From Actinoplanes lutulentus (GTDB lineage Bacteria > Actinomycetota > Actinomycetes > Mycobacteriales > Micromonosporaceae), in the NCBI RefSeq assembly GCF_003259845.1, contig NZ_QLMJ01000005.1, forward strand, positions 434,001 through 498,000: a DNA stretch of 64,000 nucleotides, given 5' to 3'. The notes under the pieces were generated by a model that did no database searches, was not told the DNA's origin, and saw only the letters and a program-made list of their open reading frames with translations. Positions 32,007 to 40,776 of the stretch are shown one piece after another (the first letter of the stretch is position 1; every line of letters starts with the position of its first letter). A program made the translations under genes and the position numbers.

Positions 32007-34076
32007 TCAGGGCGCGGGTGTGCCCACTACCTTGAAGTCGCGGGCTCGGCCCACGTTGTCGAAGGAGCCGAAGCCGACGCGGCCTGAGGCGAACGTCTTG
32101 TCGCCCGCCGTGAAGACCGGGTCCTTGTTGCCGTCGACGTAGACCGCGATCTCGCCCGTCGCCGGCAGGTGCTTCACCTTGACCTTGTGCCAGGCCGTGT
32201 CGGTGATCGCCGGGTTGGCGCCGCGGGAACGGCCGTTCCACTGGTAATCGATCCGCTCCCGGTCACCGTTGTTGACCTTGAAGATGCCGTTGTGCGGAAG
32301 GATCGTGTTGTCCGACGAGAGGTGTGCGTAATAGAACTGCGTCGGTGACTGGTACCCGAACACGATGATCACGTCGCGGTTCGAGATGTCGACCGGTGTG
32401 TCCAGCCGGACGTCGGCGGTGACCTCCACACTGGAGAACGCCGGGCCCTTGGTCAGCACCGCGTACTCGAACGGCCGCCGCGGCGGGCCCGGGTCGGTGC
32501 CGGCCTCGGCGAGGATGATCTCGCCGTTGGTGAACTGCCATTTTGACGGCGTGACCGGTGCCCAGTTCGCGGCGATCGCCGTACCGTTGACGCGGGTGTG
32601 CCCGACGGGGCCGGCGGCGAACGTCCGGGTGCCGGTCACCTTCCAGACCTTGCCGTTCGCCTTCGCCAGGATGTAGAGCTCACCGCGCGCGTCGGTGCCG
32701 AACCGCAGGTCGACCCGGTTCGGGTCGCCCGGTGCGCCGGGGCTAGACAGCTGCTGGAACCTGACCGGCTCGCCGGCCGGGGTGAACAGGTTCAGCCGAT
32801 GGATGGTGGCCCGGGGTCCGCCGCGCCGCATCTCGCTGACCTCGGTGTAGAACACCGTGCCGGCCACCAGGTCGCCAAAGACGTACTTGCCGCGCAGCGC
32901 CGGGATGGCGTTGCCCCGGTAGACGAAACCACCGGCGACGGCGACACCGACGTCGGAGGTGCAGTTCCAGCCGGGCGCCGGGTTGTGGTCGTACGCGGCA
33001 ACCGGATAGACGTACCCGTTCTGGGCGTCGTCGGCGGGCAGCGGGTAGAGCCGGTCGCAGACGTTGGTGGCGGCCCGGTCGAAGACCCAGGAGCCCTCGC
33101 GCTCGCTCCAGCCCGCGTTGTCACCCTTGCGGACCTCGTAGATCGCCTCGATGGTTTTCTCACCGATGTGGCCGAGGTACAGCTTCCCGGTGGCGGTGTC
33201 CCAGCTGAAGCGGTGCGGGTCGCGATAACCGTACGACCAGATCTCACCGGCCGCGCCGGCCTGGCTCACGAACGGGTTGTCGGCGGGGATGCCGTATTTA
33301 CCGTTCGGCGAGTTCGTGCCGCTCGGGTCGATCCGGAGCAGCTTGCCGTGCGGGATCGTCAGGTTCTGCGGGTCGGTGGTGCGCACACCGATGCCGCCGT
33401 CACCCACCGCGAGGTAGAGCTTGCCGTATTCAGCCGTTCCGCGACGCGCGGTCGGGTTGAAGTTGATCTCCTGGATGCCGTGGATCTGGCCGGCGAAACC
33501 GATCCGCAGCAGCTCCCGGTGGGTGCCGGAGAACGTGTCGGCGGCCGGGTCGGTGGCGTGCCACTCGTTGATGATGCCGTGGAAAAGGGTGGCCTCGGAC
33601 TGCTGGTAGTCCGGCACCGCCGTGGTCAGCACCGCCTGCTCGGTGTGGATCGTGTAGAACAGGCCGTTGCGCTTGAAGTCCGGGTGGAAGGTGACGTACC
33701 CGAAGCCCTGGCCGAGACCCCGGCCGGAGAAGAACGACGGCGCGAACGTGGCGGCGACGTCCAGGTAGACGTGCGGCACCCCGTTCTTGACCAGATACAG
33801 GTTGCCGTTGAGGTCGGGGACCGCGCGGCGTCCGGAGCCGTCCGGCACCTCCAGGATCGTGTTGATCCGGGCGATCCGGTTGAGCCGCTGGTCGACAAGC
33901 GGCGGGTTGGTGAACGACTGCGGGAACTGGGCGTACTCGGTGAGCTCCAGGCCCAGCCGGGACGCGATGGGCTCCTCGACGATCGGGTCGTCAATCGCCT
34001 CGGCGGCCATCGCCCTACCAGGGAAAGCCACCAATGTGGACAGTAGTAACAGAATGGGAAGAATAAAACGACGCAT
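32007..34076 (-). CDS. Secreted PQQ-type sugar dehydrogenase (GSDH) with C-terminal jelly-roll domain
   Basis: 689 residues. A signal peptide (about 1-24, FILPILLLLSTLVAFPGRAMA) is followed by a six-bladed propeller of the glucose/sorbosone dehydrogenase family (about 50-445). Family segments include FYTIHTEQA, LYLAVGDGGIG, IPADNPF, WSYGYRDPHRFSWD and YLGHIGEKTIEAIYEV. The C-terminal 200 residues look like a concanavalin-type/DUF1080-like domain ending GRVGFGSFDNVGRARDFKVVG, probably carbohydrate-binding. It should oxidise a sugar or polyol outside the cell with PQQ. It is the last gene of the Liv-type operon, three bases after the LamG-like gene. No PQQ synthesis genes are in the window. Confidence 0.9.
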   Translation of the reverse strand: MRRFILPILLLLSTLVAFPGRAMAAEAIDDPIVEEPIASRLGLELTEYAQFPQSFTNPPLVDQRLNRIARINTILEVPDGSGRRAVPDLNGNLYLVKNGVPHVYLDVAATFAPSFFSGRGLGQGFGYVTFHPDFKRNGLFYTIHTEQAVLTTAVPDYQQSEATLFHGIINEWHATDPAADTFSGTHRELLRIGFAGQIHGIQEINFNPTARRGTAEYGKLYLAVGDGGIGVRTTDPQNLTIPHGKLLRIDPSGTNSPNGKYGIPADNPFVSQAGAAGEIWSYGYRDPHRFSWDTATGKLYLGHIGEKTIEAIYEVRKGDNAGWSEREGSWVFDRAATNVCDRLYPLPADDAQNGYVYPVAAYDHNPAPGWNCTSDVGVAVAGGFVYRGNAIPALRGKYVFGDLVAGTVFYTEVSEMRRGGPRATIHRLNLFTPAGEPVRFQQLSSPGAPGDPNRVDLRFGTDARGELYILAKANGKVWKVTGTRTFAAGPVGHTRVNGTAIAANWAPVTPSKWQFTNGEIILAEAGTDPGPPRRPFEYAVLTKGPAFSSVEVTADVRLDTPVDISNRDVIIVFGYQSPTQFYYAHLSSDNTILPHNGIFKVNNGDRERIDYQWNGRSRGANPAITDTAWHKVKVKHLPATGEIAVYVDGNKDPVFTAGDKTFASGRVGFGSFDNVGRARDFKVVGTPAP

Positions 34077-34079
34077 GAA

Positions 34080-35015
34080 TTACCCCCGGTTCTTCATGTA
34101 GCGGTACTGGTTCGCGACGTCCCGGGCCGACAGCGAGCGGTCCAGGAACATGAGCGCATCCATCCGGCAGTCACACGGGTTGCGCTCGACACTGTTCTGC
34201 GGGAAGCTCCCGCCGATCTTGATGCCACGCGGGTCGGTGGCGGTGGTGACGTGCGGTCCCGGGCCGGCCACCAGCCACGGGTCACCGGTGACCGTGTAGA
34301 AGCCGTCCACCGGCACGCCGTTGCGGTACAGCGCCATCGTCCCGGCGTTGAAGTCGAACGTCGCGGCGATGTGCACCCACTGGTCCTTGGGCAGCAGCGT
34401 CTTCCAGTCGGCGCTGGCCGCGAACGTCTGCGAGGCGCCGCCGTCGAGCCGCCGTCCGAGGGCGACCAGACGCAGCGTCCCCTGCACGTCGATCAGTTCG
34501 AGCAGGGCGCGTACGCCGTGCCCGTCCGAGTCACCGGTCAGCACACCGGCCAGGCCGATCGCGTTGAACCGGTCGTCCGGGGCGGGCGTGACGGTGTTCG
34601 GAGCGGGCCCGTCCATCGAGCGCTTGAACCAGCCCAGAACCGTGGTGCCACCCACGGCGTTGAAGGCGCGCAGCGTCCGCACGCCGGTCGGCGAGTAGAT
34701 GCCGGCCTTCCAGTCGTCGTTCCCGGTGGCGTCCGGGTTGACCTGCTTGGTCTGCAGAGCGTGGCGGCTGCCGGGGTAGGCGGAGTCGGCCACCCGTTGC
34801 GCGGCGCCGCCGTTGATGAGTTCGATCTCGGTCCCGGACCGGCCCAGGTCCCGTTCGAGGGCCGGGTCGTCGGGCATCGGGTGGTCGAAGTCGTAGAAGG
34901 CGATCAGATCGGAGCGAAGGGACGGATGAACGTCACGCGGGCCTGGATCCCCCGCGTTGACCGGTGTTCCGATGGCCAGGATCAGCACCACAGAGACAGC
35001 GAAAGCAAGTCTCAT
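34080..35015 (-). CDS. Secreted LamG-like (concanavalin fold) protein
   Basis: 311 residues with a signal peptide (about 1-21). The rest is a LamG/pentraxin-type jelly roll: SDLIAFYDFDHPMPDD near the start, GGTTVLGWFKRSM, QWVHIAATFDFNAGTMALYRNGVPVDGF and IKIGGSFPQNSVERNPCDCRMDALMFLDRSLSARDVANQY. Such domains bind carbohydrate or surface ligands. It lies ten bases after the LivF-type ATPase gene and three before the dehydrogenase gene, so all should be co-transcribed. Confidence 0.88.
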   Translation of the reverse strand: MRLAFAVSVVLILAIGTPVNAGDPGPRDVHPSLRSDLIAFYDFDHPMPDDPALERDLGRSGTEIELINGGAAQRVADSAYPGSRHALQTKQVNPDATGNDDWKAGIYSPTGVRTLRAFNAVGGTTVLGWFKRSMDGPAPNTVTPAPDDRFNAIGLAGVLTGDSDGHGVRALLELIDVQGTLRLVALGRRLDGGASQTFAASADWKTLLPKDQWVHIAATFDFNAGTMALYRNGVPVDGFYTVTGDPWLVAGPGPHVTTATDPRGIKIGGSFPQNSVERNPCDCRMDALMFLDRSLSARDVANQYRYMKNRG

Positions 35016-35025
35016 GGACGACCTT

Positions 35026-35775
35026 TCAGATCTTCGGATTTACCGTCGGCTCGGCGGGACGGCCGCCGAGATAGAGCTCCCCGAGCTGCGGATCCGCCAA
35101 CAACTGCGCGGCAGGCCCGGAGATGTGTACGCGCCCGAGATCGAGCACGCACCCCAGATCAGCGGTCTCGAGCGCGCGGCGGGCGTTCTGCTCGACGAGC
35201 AGGACCGCTGTGCCGGCGTCGCGCATCCGCACGACCTGTTCGAACACCGTGCCGGTCGCTTTCGGGTCGAGGCCCATCGACGGCTCGTCCAGCAGGACGA
35301 CCTTCGGGTCCACCATCAGCGACCGAGCGAATTCCACCTGTTTCTGCTGCCCGCCGGAGAGCAGACCGGCGAGCGATCCCCAGCGGTCGGCGACCACCGG
35401 GAAGACCTCCTTCACGAACGCCACACGTTTCGCCACAAAAGACGAATCGCGAACCGTGTACGCGCCGAGCAGCACGTTCTCCTCGACCGTCATCTCACGG
35501 AAGACGCTGTGACCCTGGAGGACGAGCGACACCCCGGCCGCGAGCATGGCCTGCGGTCCGCGGCCGGTGACGTCCTCGCCGTCGACCAGCACCTGTCCGT
35601 CGCGGGGCTTGAGCAGGCCACCGGCCACCTTCAGCACTGTGGACTTGCCGGCGCCGTTCGGGCCGACCAGGCAGACGATCTTCCCGGCCGGCACCTCGAC
35701 CGAGAAGCCACGGAGAACCGGCGCCGCACGGCCGTAACCGGCGACGATGTCGACGAGGGAGAGTTCAGACGCCAA
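35026..35775 (-). CDS. Branched-chain amino acid-type ABC transporter ATPase, LivF-like
   Basis: 249 residues. Walker A GPNGAGKSTVLK, signature LSGGQQKQVEFARSL and Walker B VVLLDEPSMGLDP are complete. Length and the LVEQNARRALE segment fit LivF. Its start overlaps the LivG-like gene by 11 bases. True substrate of the importer is unknown. Confidence 0.93.
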   Translation of the reverse strand: MASELSLVDIVAGYGRAAPVLRGFSVEVPAGKIVCLVGPNGAGKSTVLKVAGGLLKPRDGQVLVDGEDVTGRGPQAMLAAGVSLVLQGHSVFREMTVEENVLLGAYTVRDSSFVAKRVAFVKEVFPVVADRWGSLAGLLSGGQQKQVEFARSLMVDPKVVLLDEPSMGLDPKATGTVFEQVVRMRDAGTAVLLVEQNARRALETADLGCVLDLGRVHISGPAAQLLADPQLGELYLGGRPAEPTVNPKI

Positions 35776-36499
35776 GGTAGGCTCCCAGCACTTTTTCGTC
35801 CGTCCGGATCACCGACGGTGGCCCGGAAGCGATCGGACGGCCCCGGTCGAAGACCACGATGTGATCGCTGATGCTCATGACCAGGTCCATGTTGTGCTCG
35901 ACGATCACGAAGGTGCGGCCCTCCGCGTTCAGCTCGCGGACCAGCAGGCCGATCCGGTCGAGCAGCGCCGGGTTGACCCCGCCGGCCGGCTCGTCGAGCA
36001 GCACGGTCTCGGGTTCGGACATCAGCACCCCGGCCAGTTCCAGGAGTTTCTGCTGGCCCCACGACATGTCCCGGGCCTCGCTGCCGGCCAGATGCTCGAT
36101 GCCGAGCCGGGTCAGCCAGCTTATCGCCCGGTCGATCTCACTGCGGCGCTTGGCGCCGCGCAATCCCGCCAGAAGACCACCCACGGGTACGGCGGCGAGC
36201 ACATTCTCCAGCGCGGTCATCCGTGGAAACGTGCGGCAGAGCTGGAAGGTCCGGCCCATGCCGTGCCGGGCGATGGTGTGCGGTGCCTTGCCGGTGATGT
36301 CCCGGCCGTCGTAGGTGACGGTGCCGCTGTCCGGCTTGATCATGCCGGTGACGCAGTTGAAGAACGTCGTCTTGCCCGAGCCGTTCGGCCCGATCAGAGC
36401 GTTCACCTTGCCGTGCTGGAACTCGACGGTCGCGCCGTCCAGGGCGGTCACCCCGCCGAACGCTTTCCGCAGATCAGTGGTTGCCAGGGTGGAGGTCAT
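35765..36499 (-). CDS. Branched-chain amino acid-type ABC transporter ATPase, LivG-like
   Basis: 244 residues. Walker A GPNGSGKTTFFN, signature MSWGQQKLLELAGVL (SWGQ in place of SGGQ), Walker B TVLLDEPAGGVNP and the LivG-typical FVIVEHNMDLVM are present. It overlaps the permease gene by four bases. It pairs with the LivF-like ATPase in one importer. Confidence 0.93.
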   Translation of the reverse strand: MTSTLATTDLRKAFGGVTALDGATVEFQHGKVNALIGPNGSGKTTFFNCVTGMIKPDSGTVTYDGRDITGKAPHTIARHGMGRTFQLCRTFPRMTALENVLAAVPVGGLLAGLRGAKRRSEIDRAISWLTRLGIEHLAGSEARDMSWGQQKLLELAGVLMSEPETVLLDEPAGGVNPALLDRIGLLVRELNAEGRTFVIVEHNMDLVMSISDHIVVFDRGRPIASGPPSVIRTDEKVLGAYLGV

Positions 36500-37533
36500 C
36501 GAGCCGCTCCCTCAGCCTTTTTCAGCCGTTCGTCCCGCAATTCCGAGGCGGTCACCTCACGGATCGAGCTGCTCTGCGTACGGTCGAAGCGCTTGAACAG
36601 GTCGGCGACCGCCGGCAGCACCCCGTCCGGCATGAAGAGCACCACGAGCGCGAGCAGCAGCCCGGTCGCGACCAGGTGCAGCGGCGTGTCACCGTAAGCG
36701 CCCTTGAAGTACTCCAGCGCGGTGCCCACGATGATCGCGCCGACCACCGGGCCGAACAGCTGCCGCACCCCGCCGAGCAGCGCCATCAGCACCAGGTAGG
36801 ACCCGGTCAGGATGGAGAACTGGAAGACCGGGTCGAGGTCACCGAACCAGAGTGCGTACAGCCCACCGGTCAGCGCCGTGAAAAAGGCCGAGACCACAAA
36901 GACGATCAATTTGTACGCGTACGTAGCCGTACCGAGGGCTTCCGCTTTGTCCTCGTCCTCGCGGATCGATTTGAGGCCCAGCCCGAACCGGGACCTGTCG
37001 ATCAGCCACCAGACCAGCAGCGCCAGAGCGAGCAGCCCGGCGAACAGGTAGTAGAAGACCCGATGGTGCTCGGGACGGCTCAGGTCGAACGGCCTCGGCA
37101 CGACCAGGCCCCGGGATCCTCCGGTCACCGATGCCCAGCTCTGGAAGATCAGCAACAGGATCAGGACCAGAGAGATGGACACGATCACGAACGACGCCCC
37201 GCGTACCCGCAAGGCGGCGAAGCCGATCGGAACCGCGAGTGCGGCAACCAGAGTGGCACCGGCGAAGAGTGCGAGGAAGGGCGGTAGCCCGCCTTTCGCG
37301 ACCAGCAGGCCGGTGCCGTAGGCACCCAGGCCGGCCAGCGCGCCGTGCCCCAGCGAGATGTAACCGGTGAAGCCACCGACGAAGTTCCACGACGTGGAGA
37401 GCGCCGCGTAGTTGAGCACCAGAACGCCGACGGAGAGGATGTACGGGTTCGGCGCGAGGCTCGGGAAGGCGAGGATCCCCGCCGCGAGCAGCAGAATCGC
37501 CCCGGCCTTCAGAGCTCTAGAAGCGTTGAGCAA
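36496..37533 (-). CDS. Branched-chain amino acid-type ABC permease, LivM-like
   Basis: 345 residues with about ten hydrophobic segments. NFVGGFTGYISLGHGALAGLGAY and the EAA-like region SRFGLGLKSIREDEDKAEALGT mark LivM. It overlaps the LivH-like gene by 17 bases and the LivG-like gene by four, indicating tight translational coupling. Confidence 0.93.
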   Translation of the reverse strand: MLNASRALKAGAILLLAAGILAFPSLAPNPYILSVGVLVLNYAALSTSWNFVGGFTGYISLGHGALAGLGAYGTGLLVAKGGLPPFLALFAGATLVAALAVPIGFAALRVRGASFVIVSISLVLILLLIFQSWASVTGGSRGLVVPRPFDLSRPEHHRVFYYLFAGLLALALLVWWLIDRSRFGLGLKSIREDEDKAEALGTATYAYKLIVFVVSAFFTALTGGLYALWFGDLDPVFQFSILTGSYLVLMALLGGVRQLFGPVVGAIIVGTALEYFKGAYGDTPLHLVATGLLLALVVLFMPDGVLPAVADLFKRFDRTQSSSIREVTASELRDERLKKAEGAAR

Positions 37534-38404
37534 GGCGGCCTCCGAAGAATCCCTGTGGCCGGAACGCCAGCGTGGCGAAGAGCGCGACGTAGAAGACGGT
37601 CTGCGCCCAGGTCGTGCCCATCGGGATCTGGAGCAGGCTCTGCGCCATCCCGAGCACCAGCGCCGCGATGGCCGCGCCGGGCACGCTGCCCAGCCCGCCG
37701 ACCACGATGATCGCCATGAGCGGGCCGATCCAGTGCCAGTGCAGCGACGGGTAGATGGTGGTGTCCAGCGAGAGCGCGGTGCCGCCGACCGCGGCGGTGG
37801 CCAGCCCGATGCCGAAACCGAAGCCGGCGACCCGGTCGGTGTCGATGCCGAGCAGCCTCGCCGCGTCCCGGTGCTGGATGGTCGCCCGCAGCGCCCAGCC
37901 GAACCGGGTCTTCTTCATCAGCAGGTAGAGCGTGGTGAGCGCCACCACGGCGAGCCCGAACGCGATCAGCTTGACCACCGCGACCCGGGCGCCGAGCACC
38001 TCCAGGCTGGCCGAGCCGTAACCGAGGTTGATACGCCGCTGCGTGCCGGAGAACGCGTAACCGAGCAGCCCTTCGATGAGCAGCGCGATGGCGAACGTCA
38101 GCAGCACCGACATCATGGTCAGGGTGGCCGGCCGCAACCGGGTGAGCAGAGCCCGCTGCAGGCCGACGCCGGCCAGGAAGAACAGCGGGACCGTGCCGAT
38201 CATCGAGAGCAGCGGGTCGATGCCGGCCTGATCGTGCAGCCACCACGCCAGGTACGCGGCGAGGATCAGGAACGCCGAGTGGGCGATCATCACCACCCGC
38301 ATGATGCCGAAGTAGAGGGTGAGCCCCGAGGCCAGCAGGGCGTAGAGACCGCCCAGCAGGAGCCCCAGGAGCACACTCTGAAACAGCAACGCACCGGAGG
38401 GCAT
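37517..38404 (-). CDS. Branched-chain amino acid-type ABC permease, LivH-like
   Basis: 295 residues, about eight hydrophobic segments. LLGLLLGGLYALLASGLTLYFGIMRVVMIAHSAF is the standard LivH start, and TRFGWALRATIQHRDAARLLGI is its EAA-like loop. It begins eight bases after the binding-protein gene. Confidence 0.93.
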   Translation of the reverse strand: MPSGALLFQSVLLGLLLGGLYALLASGLTLYFGIMRVVMIAHSAFLILAAYLAWWLHDQAGIDPLLSMIGTVPLFFLAGVGLQRALLTRLRPATLTMMSVLLTFAIALLIEGLLGYAFSGTQRRINLGYGSASLEVLGARVAVVKLIAFGLAVVALTTLYLLMKKTRFGWALRATIQHRDAARLLGIDTDRVAGFGFGIGLATAAVGGTALSLDTTIYPSLHWHWIGPLMAIIVVGGLGSVPGAAIAALVLGMAQSLLQIPMGTTWAQTVFYVALFATLAFRPQGFFGGRLAQRF

Positions 38405-38411
38405 CAGCGCC

Positions 38412-39644
38412 TCACCAGGCTGGCTTCGGGTAGAGGAACTCGGCTTCCTTGACGTCCTCCGGCAGCACGATCTTGATGTCGCCGCCGATCCACTGCTGGA
38501 TCATGTGGGCGCCCTTCGGCTTGCCCGTCTCGTCCCAGCTGAGCGGCCCGACCACGGTCTCCACCGTGTTGGCCCGCAGCCAGTCGACGAGCTTCTTCTG
38601 GCACTCACCCTGCTCAGCGCAGCCGGCCGCGGTCACCGCTGCGGCCACCACCTGGCCTGTGGTGTACCCGTTGGCCTGGTCCTCCTCGGGCGCCTTGCCG
38701 AACTGAGCCGTGTACTTCTCGACGAACTCCTTGTTGCTCGGGTACTGCGCGTCCTGGCTGTACCCGGTGGGGGAGAGCACGCCCTCGGTCTTGTTGCCGA
38801 TCGCCGAGGCGAACTCCGGGTTGGTCGGCGCGGTCGAGAACGCGGCCAGTTTCGGCTGGTAACCCAGCTGCTGCAGGGCCACGATCAGGTTCACGCCGTC
38901 CTGATACTGCGAGCCGCCCACCAGGACGTCCGCCTTCGAGTCGGCGATCTTGGCGGCGATGCCGCTGAAGTCGGTGGTGTTCGGCGGGTAGACCTCGTCC
39001 ACCAGCGTCTTGATCCCGCCGGCTTCCAGTTTTTCCTTCAGGCCGTACGCCGTACCCTGCGCGAACGGGTCGTCCATCGCCGCGTAAGCGGCGGTCTTGG
39101 GCCGCTGGTCCGCCGGCATCGCAAGGATCTTGTCGGCGAGGTGGTTGTAGTGGTCGTTCGCCACCGCGGGCGCGGCGTAGAAGAGGTTCTTGAAGCCCTG
39201 CTCGAAGACCTCCTTGGCGGCGCCGGCCGGCTCGACGAAGAGCATGTCGTACTCCTCGGCGACGCGCGCCGACGGCACCACGAGGCGCGTCGAGAACGGG
39301 CCGAAGACCAGATCGACCTCGTCCTTGCCGATCAGTTGCTCGTAGTCGGCGACGACCCGGTCCGCATTGGACTGGTCGTCGAGGATCTTCAGCTCCACCT
39401 GGCGGCCGAGCAGGCCGCCGGAGTCGTTGACGATCTTCGCCCAGGCTTCGTAGCCCTGCTGGACGCCTTTGCCGGGTTCGGAGAAGTCGCCGGTGAGCGG
39501 GAGCGAGACGCCGATGGTGATCGGGTCGGTCTTGTCGTTCGCGTCGTCGCCGCCGCTGCTGCTCGAGCAGGCGCCGAGTGTCACAATCATGGCCGCAGCC
39601 AGGGAGTATGCGGAGAGTCGTGCGCGGTGAGAAGTGGTCGACAT
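38412..39644 (-). CDS. Liv-type substrate-binding lipoprotein
   Basis: 410 residues. A signal peptide ends in lipobox LGAC (Cys26), then a Ser/Gly/Asp linker and a periplasmic-binding-protein type I domain: ITIGVSLPLTGDFSEPGKGVQQGYEAW, VDLVFGPFSTRLVVPSARVAEEYDMLFVEPAG and DVLVGGSQYQDGVNLI. It is the first gene of the seven-gene operon. Members of this family also bind urea, amides and aromatic compounds, so the ligand is not necessarily an amino acid. Confidence 0.93.
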   Translation of the reverse strand: MSTTSHRARLSAYSLAAAMIVTLGACSSSSGGDDANDKTDPITIGVSLPLTGDFSEPGKGVQQGYEAWAKIVNDSGGLLGRQVELKILDDQSNADRVVADYEQLIGKDEVDLVFGPFSTRLVVPSARVAEEYDMLFVEPAGAAKEVFEQGFKNLFYAAPAVANDHYNHLADKILAMPADQRPKTAAYAAMDDPFAQGTAYGLKEKLEAGGIKTLVDEVYPPNTTDFSGIAAKIADSKADVLVGGSQYQDGVNLIVALQQLGYQPKLAAFSTAPTNPEFASAIGNKTEGVLSPTGYSQDAQYPSNKEFVEKYTAQFGKAPEEDQANGYTTGQVVAAAVTAAGCAEQGECQKKLVDWLRANTVETVVGPLSWDETGKPKGAHMIQQWIGGDIKIVLPEDVKEAEFLYPKPAW

Positions 39645-39667
39645 CCTCGGACGTCCCTTCGGGCCGA

Positions 39668-39699
39668 GTACGAAAGCGCTTCCGTAAGCGCTTGCGTAC
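39668..39699. promoter_or_regulatory. LacI-type double operator
   Basis: A 32-bp near-palindrome starts GTACG and ends CGTAC and contains two perfect AAGCGCTT cores (39674-39681 and 39686-39693) 12 bp apart. The core matches the CG-centred palindromes bound by LacI-family proteins. It lies between the divergent LacI gene and the importer operon and is probably where the regulator acts on both. Confidence 0.8.
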
Positions 39700-39744
39700 T
39701 CTATGCTGTGACATCAATCACGGGCAATAGCTTGGGAGTTAACG

Positions 39745-40776
39745 ATGCCGAAACCGGGCCCCGGGCTGCGCCTCATCGACGTCGCTCAACGGGCTGGCGT
39801 CTCGCTGGCCACGGCCTCGCGGGCGCTCGCCGGACGCGAAGGGGTGAGCGAGGAGGTCGCCAACCGCGTCCGCCAGGTCTCCGCCGAGCTCGGGTACGTC
39901 GCCAACCCGTACGCCCGGACCCTGGCCGGCGGGTCCAGCTCGACTGTCGGCCTGATCGTGCACCAGGTCGACGACCCGTACTTCTCCGAGATCGCCGGCG
40001 GTGTCATCCAGCTCGCCGGTGAGCAGGGCCTGCTCGTGCAGATCTGCCACTCCGGCCGTGACCCCGAGCACGAGCTGCGCCAGATCCGGAACCTGATCGC
40101 CCAGCGGGTCGGGATCATCATCGTGGCCGGTTCCGGTTACGGCGATCCGCGGGTGGAGGCCGAGGCCCGCACGGTCCTCGCCGGCTACCAGCGCGGCGGC
40201 GGCCGGGTCGCCGTGATCGGCCGGCACGCGCTCGGCGCCGACGCGGTGCTGCCGGACAACGAGGCCGGTGGCCGGGCCCTCGGTACTCATCTGCTCGAAC
40301 TCGGCCACCGCCGGATCGCCCTGGTCGCCGGCACACCCGAGCTGAACACCGTGATCGACCGGATGGCCGGGGTTGCGGCGGCACTGCGCTCGGCCGGGCT
40401 CTCCCTCGACGACATGCCGATCGTGCACACCGACTTCGTCCGCGAGGGCGGCCGGACCGCCACCGAGCGCATTCTGCGCGACCACCCGGACACCACGGCG
40501 ATCATCGCGCTTAACGACGCCATGGCGATGGGTGTGCTGGCGGTGCTGCGCGAACGCGAGATCCCGGTGCCGGACCGGATGTCGGTGGTCGGCTTCGACG
40601 ACGTCTCGGTCGCCGGCGACCTGTCACCGAGCCTCACCACGATCCGCCTGCCGATGACCGACATGGGGCGGATGGCCCTGGAGCTCGCCTTGAAGCCCCA
40701 GAGCACCCGCCCCCGCCGCCGATCCACCGGCCAGCAACTGATCGTCAGAAACTCGACCGGTCCTGCCCCCTTTTAA
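39745..40776 (+). CDS. LacI-family transcriptional regulator
   Basis: 343 residues. The N-terminal HTH reads LRLIDVAQRAGVSLATASRALAGREGVSEEVANRVRQVSAELGYVANPYARTLAG (about 8-62), followed by a periplasmic-binding-type effector domain (GLIVHQVDDPYFSEIAGGV to VSVVGFDDVSVAGDLSPSLTTIRLP). It is divergent from the Liv-type operon with a matching operator between them. LacI proteins usually sense sugars, which agrees with the sugar dehydrogenase at the end of the operon. Its stop overlaps that of the subtilase gene. Confidence 0.94.
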   Translation: MPKPGPGLRLIDVAQRAGVSLATASRALAGREGVSEEVANRVRQVSAELGYVANPYARTLAGGSSSTVGLIVHQVDDPYFSEIAGGVIQLAGEQGLLVQICHSGRDPEHELRQIRNLIAQRVGIIIVAGSGYGDPRVEAEARTVLAGYQRGGGRVAVIGRHALGADAVLPDNEAGGRALGTHLLELGHRRIALVAGTPELNTVIDRMAGVAAALRSAGLSLDDMPIVHTDFVREGGRTATERILRDHPDTTAIIALNDAMAMGVLAVLREREIPVPDRMSVVGFDDVSVAGDLSPSLTTIRLPMTDMGRMALELALKPQSTRPRRRSTGQQLIVRNSTGPAPF

